Assembly (NCBI GenBank): GCA_032622095.1
Contig: CP136066.1
Coordinates: 4,735,784 to 4,799,783, forward strand
DNA from: Siphonodentalium dalli
Taxonomy: Eukaryota; Mollusca; Scaphopoda; Gadilida; Siphonodentaliidae
DNA length: 64,000 bases
Reading direction: 5' to 3'
A program made the translations under genes and the position numbers. Below the pieces are notes generated by a model. That model did no database searches, was not told where the DNA came from, and was given only the letters and a program-made list of their open reading frames with translations. Shown here one piece after another: positions 12,523-21,145 of this stretch. Within the stretch, counting starts at the first letter, position 1. Each line of letters begins with the position of its first letter.

Positions 12523-12678
12523 GCTCACTACCTTTGCAGACACGTGTGCTCCTGGGTATTTCTCACCAATCTGGAATAATAATATTAATTATGGACCAGA
12601 GCTCGCTACCTTTGCAGACACATGTGCTCGTGGGTATTTCTCACCAATCTGGAATAATAATATTAATTATGGACAAGA
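12523..12678 (+). repeat. 78-bp tandem duplication in a 72-codon open frame
   Basis: Two copies (starting at 12523 and 12601) of a 78-bp unit holding ACCTTTGCAGACAC and TATTTCTCACCAATCTGG. Because 78 is a multiple of three, the plus-strand frame 12473-12691 stays open and encodes a 26-residue repeat (TFADTCAxGYFSPIWNNNIN) after a hydrophobic start that resembles a signal peptide. There is no splice or homology support, and the frame runs into the TTAA end of the next MITE. I keep it as a repeat and not a gene. Confidence 0.8.
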
Positions 12679-12687
12679 ACATGCATG

Positions 12688-12943
12688 TTAACCATTTCGT
12701 GGCGGAAGCTGTGTTGGTGCAGCATTATAAAGACCATGTGTTCGTGAATTATCTAAAATAAGCGAGTCTCACATAGAGTGCCTCGCATATATAAAACAAT
12801 GCGCTGGTTTACAAGTTCAAGCTAACTATTGTTAGGTCAATGTATTCTCGTGGATATGCGAGGTTATACTCGCATATATAAGTGAATGCATTGGCATCGT
12901 TTTTTTCGAAAGATTTTAGAAGGCTCCAGGCATGAAATGGCGA
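12688..12943. mobile_element. Old TTAA-type MITE with two palindromes
   Basis: The left end is TTAA at 12688-12691 followed by CCATTTCGTGGC; the right end is GGCTCCAGGCATGAAATGG. Two decayed palindromes with GCGAG...CTCGCATATATA are joined by TTACAAGTTCAAGCTAACTATT. It has the same layout as the elements at 11.9 and 54.1 kb. The right target site has decayed. Confidence 0.7.
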
Positions 12944-13104
12944 GAACTGATCCATTTTGGCAATAGCACCACATACTGTTCTGGCAGCACTGCAAAACAG
13001 TTACTAAGAAATTAATGAGTCAGTGCAAACTGTTCAGTTATTAACAGACGAGCATTCAGTCGGAATAAACACGGTTTGCGTTAAATCAGTCGCGTACACT
13101 CAAC

Positions 13105-13330
13105 ATTAACACAGTGTCCCGCTACCCGAATCGGAGGACAAGGACTACATTAATGCAGTGTCCCTCTATCCGAATCGGAGGGCAAGAACTACATAAACAC
13201 AGTGTCCCGCTACCCGAATCGGAGGACAAGGACTACTTTAACACAGTGTCCCGCTACCTCAATCGGAGGGCAGGACTACATTAACACAGTGTCCCGCTAT
13301 CTGAATCGGAGGGCAAGGACCACACTGACA
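13105..13330 (+). repeat. 44-bp tandem repeat, about 5 copies
   Basis: ACAGTGTCCC recurs at 13111, 13155, 13199, 13243 and 13286. The unit also contains GAATCGGAGG(A/G)CAAG. Since 44 is not a multiple of three, the 70-codon frame here has no constant peptide repeat and is not a gene. Confidence 0.9.
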
Positions 13331-14007
13331 CGTATGCCAAGTTATGCCAAATACATGCTCTCCAAGAAACAAAATTCGGTATCAAGGAGTTTGTCACCGT
13401 GTTGTTTCGTGTAGCGTTGAGTATTCAAATGAGCTGCTATACTTGCGTACTTAACGAGGAGATCATGTGTGGCCGCCAATGATAATGTGTCGATTGTCAA
13501 GCCCCGGTTCAGTACTCACTCTTACATGAAGGTGATATTATCGTAAGTATCATATAAACATTCCCTGGTCCGCTGTCTAAAGGAGAGAAGGTCTTGAACA
13601 CAATATTACACACGCACTGCACAATGTCAAGGTCGTGAACAAATATGACATACACACTGTACAGTGTCAGTATATGACTGGTATATTCACCGATTACTCG
13701 CATCGTTTGGGTAGATGTTAATAAATTAGCACTATCAAACTTAAGATATTTCAATTCCTTAAATTCCCTTGCTTTAAACTAAAACTAAAACTAACGTTTC
13801 AGAAAAACTCACCAATCACGCTTTCCCAACAATATGGAACAACACTGCAGATACATCGAGCTAAGCAGGCACTCATTCAAAAAGTGTGGAATGAGATAAA
13901 ACCGATGATCACCTCATTATTCGATGCCCAATTTATCAAAATCTGAGAGAGCATTTATTTACAGAAATAACCGACAATATTCAGACCTTTAATAAATCAT
14001 ATTGAGA

Positions 14008-14223
14008 AATAATGAACCCATAACATGTAATGTCATCTGCAACATGGTCCAACTCAACCCATAACATGTAATATCATCTGCAACATGGTCCAACTCAACC
14101 CATAACATGTAATATCATCTGCAACATGGTTCAACTCTTAATAAATAACGAACCCATAACATGTAATATCATCTGCAACATGGTCCAACTCTTAATAAAT
14201 AATGAACCCATAACATGTAATAT
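14008..14223 (+). repeat. Tandem repeat, 44-57 bp x 5
   Basis: The unit ACCCATAACATGTAATATC plus ATCTGCAACATGGTCCAACTC is repeated; later copies gain TTAATAAATAATGA. A further isolated copy of ATCATCTGCAACATGG lies at about 14782, beyond the hairpin at 14641, so the array was probably split by insertions. Confidence 0.85.
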
Positions 14224-14512
14224 TGTATCTCACGTGACTTTGTTATTGAAATCAAGCTTTCCGATTGGTTGGCTACTCGACTCTATTAGTCGTAGTTGTA
14301 TACTACGCCTTCAAGTCTCTCCCATCGTGTACTATGCATATGTAGTTTTGACTACTAAAAATAGTAACGAACACTACATCAAACTTTGTTCTGAAACTAC
14401 TTGTTATTTCGCCGCTGATCCAAATTAAAGCTTCAGTAAGGCGAACATCAATAGTCTGAACTTAGTAAAAGTTGAAAATAGTAGTTTCCTACTGCTAAAT
14501 CAAAATTACAAA

Positions 14513-14604
14513 GGTAAATTATAATGAGGTTTAGAGAGACTTACATTCAGTAAATTATAATGAGGTTTTAAGAGACTTACATTCAGTAAATTATAATGAG
14601 GTTT
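14513..14604 (+). repeat. Tandem repeat, about 38 bp x 2.5
   Basis: GTAAATTATAATGAGGTTT followed by AGAGACTTACATTCA occurs in three successive, partly truncated copies. Confidence 0.85.
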
Positions 14605-14640
14605 GTAATTTCTGCATTTGTTCGATACAATATAATAATT

Positions 14641-14771
14641 AGAGCATGACTTGTCGTGAAATACGCCGATATAGTGCATAGTGCGGTTGTGTAGTTCACT
14701 CCGCTTCGCGTCGTGAACTACACAACCTCACTATGCACTATATCGGCGTATTTCACTCCGAGCCATGCTCT
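14641..14771. mobile_element. Hairpin element, about 59-bp arms
   Basis: A 131-bp foldback: AGAGCATGACTTGTCGTGAA at the left matches the reverse of the right end ending in CATGCTCT. The arms are nearly complete, with a loop of only about 13 bp. There is no coding capacity. It may be a hairpin-type MITE; flanking TA is visible but no longer target duplication. Confidence 0.8.
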
Positions 14772-15484
14772 ATTTATTAAATATCATCTGCAACATGGTC
14801 CAACTCTTTCTACATAAACGATGTTTAACCAAACATTGAAAAATAATATATATGTGTTACTATACTTATAATCACATTTTATCTATACAATTGTTATGAC
14901 ATCGGCATCGAGTGGGCGTATCTGTCAATAAATCTATATATCTGTAGTTCTACTGTGTCAAATCTCGTTCTCGTTCCTACCGACGGCCACCACTATACAA
15001 CAATAGGTACCCGAGAGTGCCTACGTAGGTACTGAACTTGTCCCGTGGGGAATACCAACCTGTTGGTACTCCGGAGTACCAAATTGTCGTTTTGAGTTTG
15101 CGTTGTGAGTTTTCATGATATCTTCTCTAAATAATTAATACTATTTTCATAATTTTTCTTTGAAACATAAATACTTATATACTTATATACTTATATCCTA
15201 TAAAATAGAAAACCGAATTACAATAAGTCAAATTATAAATTGACTAATTAAAAATTTAGACGGGAATTTGTACTATGCACACGTGGCGGTGTAGGTATAC
15301 GACATGTATATATATATTTGTATATGTCTTAAATGTCTTGATTAAATTAAAACAATGATATTATGATATTGCTGACAATTATGACGGTGGCGGTGACAAA
15401 GATGCCAACGATAATGACGATGACGCTGATGAGTCTAACTAAGATATATGTGCGTTCTCTGATATGCACATTAAAAAGGCATAC

Positions 15485-15556
15485 CTTTGGAATAAGTTTT
15501 CCAATACAGCCGATTCCGCATGTTGTGCTCAGCACCAGTCGGTCATTTGTTGGTAA
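15485..15556 (-). CDS. BPI/LBP-like exon, start of second barrel (LPTNDRLVLST)
   Basis: A 72-bp, phase 0-0 exon of 24 codons: LPTNDRLVLSTTCGIGCIGK then LIPK. It fits the family block L-P-x-D-S-x-L-x-L-N-T followed by x-x-L-I-P, which directly follows the RMVYxxxTDYV exon in BPI and LBP. The acceptor is TGCAATTTCAG and the donor AAAG/GTATGCC. The phase joins exactly with the preceding exon (26897-27073), which ends in NANQ in phase 0. Two cysteines (TTC and GCI) are not part of the conserved family disulphide and may be lineage-specific. The 62-codon minus-strand frame 15347-15535 is the exon read on into its intron. Confidence 0.85.
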
Positions 15557-15559
15557 CTG

Positions 15560-16750
15560 AAATTGCAGATGTTTATATACATGTAAGAGATGATTGATGT
15601 AACTAACGTTTCACAGACATGCGCGACAAATATAATAATATGTAAAAATGTTCAACATGTCGTCTTGTGCATGCTCTGACAACAGTTTTCTGCCGGTATC
15701 TGAAATATTATCATTGCGCCACATATGTACATGCATGCAATGCTATTCTTCCTGTCAGTATTCTACTTTAAGAGACAATTGTAGCGTCCTCAATCAAGTG
15801 AATACACACAACCAAACATAATACATATGAGTAGTACAGGCTACATGACCACCTACATATAAAGTGTATCGAGACGACCATCTGCCTCTACAAACAATCA
15901 AATCACGAAGCCGACATAGCCCGTGATTTAATGCGCAGTTTAACAGTGAAGTATATTCGACATCGTACACAAGGGGTTACATTGATTTATCAATTCAACT
16001 TCCAGGCGAGTGGTACAAATTTTACAACATGCAAACAGAGACTATTTTCTGAATGTGTCGCGAAATTAAATGCTTGAGCGAATCAGAATGCTGTCGAAAC
16101 ACGATATTTAAAAACTGTCTGCAAATTCTGATAATGGTGATTTAGCTGTCCGTTTTCTAAACTTTGTTCTGGAGAAAGTTTAAACCATCAAAATTTTAAA
16201 TTTATCTCGAAATCTGATAAACTCAGGAGTTGTTTTACATGTAGCTTTGAAAAACAGGTCCTGCCGACTAAATCCGTACCTAACAAATATCTCAAATATT
16301 CAACAGTATTGGAATATGCACGTCCCTTGTAGATGCGCATCGTGAATGATTCATTGTAACGAGGGGCGGTTCTGAATTGATTGAAGATAGCTATTATTAC
16401 TCAGATTATTTAAGAGAATGAACAACGACCATTTTCAAACATATCTTTCATTTTCAAGGTATTGGAGAACATCGTTAGCTAAAGACTTCACAACTGCTTA
16501 GACAAGCATTAATACTCAATGTTCTCAGTGAAGTGGTGAGAAACATTCCGCTGAGGTGTTCAGAACGGAACAAGCAAAGAAAAAAGCAGAAATAAGTTAT
16601 TTCCATAAATTTGATGTCGGAATAGGTAGAAAACAGCGTTGTTGTTATAAACAAACTATCGTTGGCGGAATAATTACCATAAGGATTATGACCAATAAAC
16701 CGACCCGAAAAAAGTAGTAAGTAGTTGTAAAGTAGAACGTAAGAATTTAC
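15560..16750. other. Unannotated intronic sequence
   Basis: I see no domain, tandem array or transposon terminus between the exon at 15485-15556 and the MITE at 16751. Confidence 0.4.
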
Positions 16751-17150
16751 TTAACCCTTTACCCAACAAACCGGCCAAAACCGGCCAAATAAAGCTTCAA
16801 CAGCCTAAAATATCTTCGGTCTGTCTCAATAGAACCATACAAATATGGGTATCATTGGAACCGGCTCATTGACCACAGTGTGATGGTTACAGTTATGCCC
16901 TGTGCCAATGCATTCTCTTATATATGCGAGTCGACCATAGGTCGCCTCGCATATATAAGAGAATGCATTGGCCTAAAAAAAATCTTTTTTTAACACTTTT
17001 TACCATTTTTTCTTACATTCTTTAACAATTTTATAATTTTTAATGTGTTAAGCCAATGCATTCTCTTATATATGCGAGGCGACCTATGGTCGACTCGCAT
17101 ATATAAGAGAATGCATTGGCACAGGGCCGTTCTGTTGGGTAAAGGGATAA
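16751..17150. mobile_element. TTAA-flanked piggyBac-like MITE, copy 2 (two palindromes)
   Basis: Same family as 4687-5006 but in the opposite orientation. Left target TTAA is at 16751-16754; the right target has mutated to ATAA (17147-17150). Termini are CCCTTTACCCAACA and its reverse complement. It holds two copies of the 69-bp palindrome (16904-16972 and 17052-17120), the second placed where copy 1 has only GGGCCCATTAAAA. Otherwise it is closely similar to copy 1, which implies recent activity. Confidence 0.9.
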
Positions 17151-17299
17151 ATGGCACGATCGATGTGGTTAGACTGTTCGATAATCTTATTTGATTGCTG
17201 CATTATTATAAGTGAGGATAGCGTGGTTACTGGTTACTAACTTATCGGTGCTGATATTATTATATAAGTCCATCATATGCATTTAACGTTAAAGCCTGA

Positions 17300-17980
17300 A
17301 TGTTTCAAAACAAGTTGAATCTCAACGTCCTTAAATCTGATTTCATCATTATTGGATCAAGATATTCGTTCAAGGACATTCGATGCCTTGTATTGTGTGT
17401 AACCATCTACGTAACAGTTGGTGGATAGCATCGTATGGTCATGTTCCTCTATTCGAATTTTGGTTGCTCAGTTTGATGGGCATACTTTATGATAATGGAT
17501 CTAAAACAGCGAAAACGTGTTGTCATCTAAGTGAGGCAGCCATGCAACGTACAATGTTATCATTGGTGGCTTCCAGAATGGACAGCAAGAATGCGTTGCT
17601 GACAAATGTAACAAAAGGCTATGCCTATAAATTGAACCTTCTTTTAATAAACTGTGCTAGACTTATCAATAATACACCATGTTAATCAATCACATCGCAC
17701 TTCGCATTTAATTGCACGTGTCTACCTTTGAATGAATTTCCATATACACAACTGCAATGTTCGTATTTCGTTATCTGATAAGTTTGAAGTTTTCACAAAA
17801 GTAACTCGCTTGAATGCTAATGGATTTAGTCTGAATAATATACCCGTCACAATCAATAACTGCGACCACAACTATTTCCAGCAAACTTCGTTATAAATAT
17901 GGAACGATATGCCTACCCACCGGTACCCGAAACAAGAGTCACTATGTAGAGAACAATGACAACCCTTCAAAAAATAAATA
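17300..17980 (+). pseudogene. Non-LTR retrotransposon remnant (CR1/Jockey-like RT, C-terminal part)
   Basis: Near 17300 the frame reads FQNKLNLNVLKSDFIIIGSR, like the NKLxLNxxKTEFLIIGS block after the catalytic palm. Downstream (17540-17680) SLVASRMDSKNALLTNVTKG and INCARLINNTP match the SRLDYCNSLLxGLP and QNxAARLI blocks of CR1/Jockey-type reverse transcriptases. Further on (about 17898) WNDMP resembles the xLWNSLP motif. Frameshifts separate these blocks, so the copy is dead and 5' truncated. It lies within a BPI-like gene intron in antisense orientation to that gene. Confidence 0.7.
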
Positions 17981-18039
17981 TATGTGTTTCTGTTATAATG
18001 CGTACATTAAAAGCACTATTATAAATTACCGTCGGTTCG

Positions 18040-18204
18040 GCGGGTTCGGGCCGTCATAATCGACGGTCCCATACCGTTGCATCAGTTTGACGGTCCCATG
18101 CCGTTATTTTATGCACCCATGAACATTGTCTAAATTCAATATTTTCGTTAATCAAAGTCATGCCGTCAAAATTCAATAGTATTTTATTGGCGACCATATT
18201 ACAT
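18040..18204 (+). repeat. Dispersed repeat, block 1 of a duplicated segment
   Basis: CGGTCCCATACCGTT, CACCGTTATTTTATG-like and TTATTGGCGACCA-like words match the stretch 32335-32495 in the same order. With 19430-20012 it forms an ordered set of blocks shared with 32335-33440. Confidence 0.75.
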
Positions 18205-18625
18205 CCCATATAAAAATTCACCATGGTGCCACCATGGTATTACCATGGTAACACCGTGGTGGTAGCATATTACCATGGCACAAACATAGTAATATAAATT
18301 TCACCATGGTATTTTACCATGATAGTTTGAAAATTACCATGGTTTACAGCGATAGACCATTTCACCATGTTAACTTACCATTGTTGAACCATGGTAACAC
18401 CATATTTGTACCATATTTACCATGGCACGAACATAGTAATATAAATTTCACCATGGTATTTCACCATGATAGTTTGAAAATCACCATGGTGTTACAGTGA
18501 TAGACCACGTCGCAACGTTAACCTACCTTTGTTGAACCATGGTAACACCATATTGGTACCATGGTACGAGCATGGTGATATAAATGTCAACATGGTATTT
18601 CACCATGATAGTTTGACAATCATCA
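18205..18625 (+). repeat. CCATGG-rich tandem repeat, about 140-147 bp x 3
   Basis: The landmark AAATTTCACCATGGTATTT occurs at about 18296, 18443 and 18582. The unit is packed with ACCATGGT/TTACCATGG palindromes, more than a dozen in 400 bp. Frames such as 18306-18500 are shadows. It is an insertion relative to the related segment at 32.3-33.4 kb. Confidence 0.85.
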
Positions 18626-18814
18626 TGTTGTAAATTTGGTAGTGCCCAATGTGTTTTTCCTTTTCATGTTACCAATTTTGACCGTTGGCCAAGTAGTTCG
18701 CCAGATATCAGGTATCGTTACCTAATGTTTAACTAAGCAAAGATAAATACATCTGTTCGTGGTTGTACTTTTAATATGCTGAAGACAGGTACGAGTTCAA
18801 TTATATAATTTACC

Positions 18815-18895
18815 ATGGTAGAATAGAATAGAATATAATTTTATTAAATCTCGACCCCTCACGGGATATGAGATTACAAACATAAACATGCATAT
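18815..18895 (-). mobile_element. Probable LINE 3' end with (TAGAA)n tail
   Basis: A short (TAGAA) run leads into TATAATTTTATTAAATCTCG and CCCCTCACGGGATATGAG. Short 5-bp repeat tails joined to such a sequence are typical of CR1-like element ends read on the minus strand. A similar arrangement with (GGATT)n is at 48030. The identification is from layout only. Confidence 0.35.
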
Positions 18896-19071
18896 ATATA
18901 TAAACACATATCATAACAGTATTAACATGAACCATGAATTATAATAATAACAACGATAATGTCATTAACGATTAACAATAATAATCTTTATCATGTATTT
19001 AACATATTTTATCGTACACCGGTGAGGTCACATGATTTATGTTTACATAATCTTCCCAATAAAAGTTACGA

Positions 19072-19347
19072 ATGTTTTTTGCAAATCACCGGTTTCACGC
19101 GTGGCGGATTTATGCTGACATTTTTATTTCGATAAAATCACTGCCATCAGACGTGATATTGACGTCGGACGAACTAAAAGAAACGATATGTTACAATAAT
19201 AACAGTCATGGCGTGTTGGGAGAGTGGATAAAATCAGGAGTAAAAGAGAAGATATGGAAATTATCTGCGAAAGCGTTAATGGTGTATTGTGGAACTAATT
19301 ATTCAGCTGCTTTCAACAAAGTGGACAATTTGTCAATAATAGCTTGA
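19072..19347 (+). other. Open frame of 91 codons, no recognised domain
   Basis: The frame has balanced composition but no family motif I know and no strong splice sites. It lies between two blocks of a dispersed repeat. I think it is chance or a piece of a decayed element. Confidence 0.15.
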
Positions 19348-19429
19348 ACCTTTATTCTACATGTGAATGAACGGCGTCTGAAATATATGCTGCCAAAATT
19401 AGATTTTTGCCCGATGACTCTTACAAGAC

Positions 19430-20012
19430 TGCATTTACATACGGTGTTGTGACTTAGTATCAAAACACTGGCACATATACTCACACAAGAGGATACAGGT
19501 ACAATTGACACGAGCTTCGATGTCAACCAATAGTGACAATAATAACAACAACGAGCAGCTATTACTATTAGAATGATGAAAATGCAGTTGACAGTGTTCT
19601 GAATCTGATTGTTTCAAAGCACATGCATGTACATGTACAAGAGAGGATATACATGTTCATGTACTGTACGCACCAGTGTAATTAACAAGAGCTACAATGT
19701 CAACAACAACAACGTAAACAACGAACTGACGCCGCGCAAGGACGGATGATCACATAACTACAATTCCAACTTTACAATTACACGGACCAATTCATCCCAT
19801 GTTCATCAATTTTCATTGAAACGTGTGTATATGAGACATTGTCATCATTCGCCATGTTATCGTCATGTTATTGCGACAATTTATCGGGACTACACTATTG
19901 GTTGAAAATGTGCGACTACAGGAGAAAATTGTCGCCAAGTCATTGCGCACAGTTATTATGGGAGCGGCTGTTGTCTTGAAGGTTCCAATCCCAACTAGCT
20001 GTTATTGATATA
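19430..20012 (+). repeat. Dispersed repeat, block 2 of a duplicated segment
   Basis: Ordered matches to 32780-33440: ACACAAGAGGATA, GAGCTTCGATGTCAACC, TTGACAGTGTTCTGA, GAACTGACGCCGC, TTCATCAATTTTCATTGAAA, TATGAGACATTG and CAATCCCAACTAGCTG. Similarity is roughly 80 percent by eye, with indels. Confidence 0.85.
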
Positions 20013-20017
20013 TGTTA

Positions 20018-20224
20018 CCAGCCAAAAGAAGTGGTATATTAAGCAGGTTATTTTTGCGCACAGTATCGCAATAATATTGCAAGTGGAAACGCCTATAAGC
20101 ATGTCGCTTGTGATATTATTGGAATATTTTGAGCTTAATATGTGGTATAATCACGCCTTTTTCTAAATTAAGCACGCTCAATATCGAAATAAAGGTGCGC
20201 CTAACATACCACTTCTTCTGACTG
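20018..20224. mobile_element. MITE with TA target, Tc1/mariner-like
   Basis: Terminal inverted repeats of about 26 bp: CCAGCCAAAAGAAGTGGTAT at the left and the reverse of CCAGTCAGAAGAAGTGGTAT at the right, flanked by TA on both sides. The 207-bp body holds no ORF. It sits just after repeat block 2 and is absent from the corresponding place near 33440. A TA target suits Tc1/mariner-type elements; the assignment is inference. Confidence 0.75.
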
Positions 20225-20516
20225 GTACTGCATTGTCATGAAAAGTATGCCATTAAGATATTTTACTTTTACATGTACATACATTTGAGTTTTAACTGTG
20301 AAACATGTAGCTTTGTTCTTTTTATAGCTTCCAAGGGCAAGCCGATTCATGTTTTAGAATGGTCGAAATTAGTATTACTCATAACTTAATAGTGATGGGT
20401 TTGCTTATCAGCTATTACTAGTATCGGTTTTTATTTACAGCCATTTGTATACAGTAGTTAGTGACAGGCGAACACGTTACGCGCAGCCTTTTTCCGGTTA
20501 AATCTGTTAAAAAGCA

Positions 20517-20860
20517 ATGACTGAGCAATATGTAATTGATTGGCGACAAAATATAACTATAATGAAGAAATGTTCACTCTATCGGCATACTAAGCACAAG
20601 TTCAATATTAAAACTTATTTAAATCATGTATCCAGAAAAGATGCAATATCTATTTTTCGCTTTCGGTGTCGGGACAATCGCCTCCCGATTGAAACAGGTT
20701 CATGGGGAAAAACGACAGACCATTGGTCCAGATATTACTGTACTGCATGCAATGCAGCGGCAACGTTAACTGGGGACGAATATCATTATATGTTTAAGTG
20801 TGGGTGAACGGAATCACTGAGGCGTCGTTTCTTGCCCGTATCCCTTGCTCAGTCACCAAA
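20517..20860 (+). pseudogene. Non-LTR retrotransposon remnant (C-terminal zinc-knuckle region)
   Basis: The 96-codon frame has LPIETGSWGK and CTACNAAATLTGDEYHYMFK then C, a C-x2-C-x(n)-H-x4-C pattern. This matches the tail of ORF2 in many invertebrate LINEs, where ITRFRISxHxLPIETGR is followed by CxxC and DExHYLxxC. A stop follows shortly after the last Cys and LRRRFLPV continues in another frame. Only the 3' end of the element is left. Confidence 0.75.
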
Positions 20861-21145
20861 ATTATACAATCTGGGGCCGATAATCAATACACAAAATGCT
20901 GTATAACTTCACAAACTAGGATAATTTATACGAGCCCTAACTACACTGCTTGGTTCACCGCTGATCCACCCACCCACATCCACTTCATAACTGTGTACTG
21001 GATAATTCATGCATGTGTCACCAACGCCAGTTCATTGAATCAAGATTATTAATATTTTGACGTCTTATGTCACATATATGTGTTTAAATGAGCGACTAAA
21101 AACAATGGTTAGTAGCACGCCCACAATTGACGCGAACAAGTGTAA

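Noticed and set aside
13518-13583. Candidate BPI-like exon reading SGPGNVYMILTIISPSCK
   Set aside because: Acceptor and donor look good and the peptide vaguely suits the missing segment, but both phases disagree with the exons at 15485 and 10866, and the required phase contains a stop.
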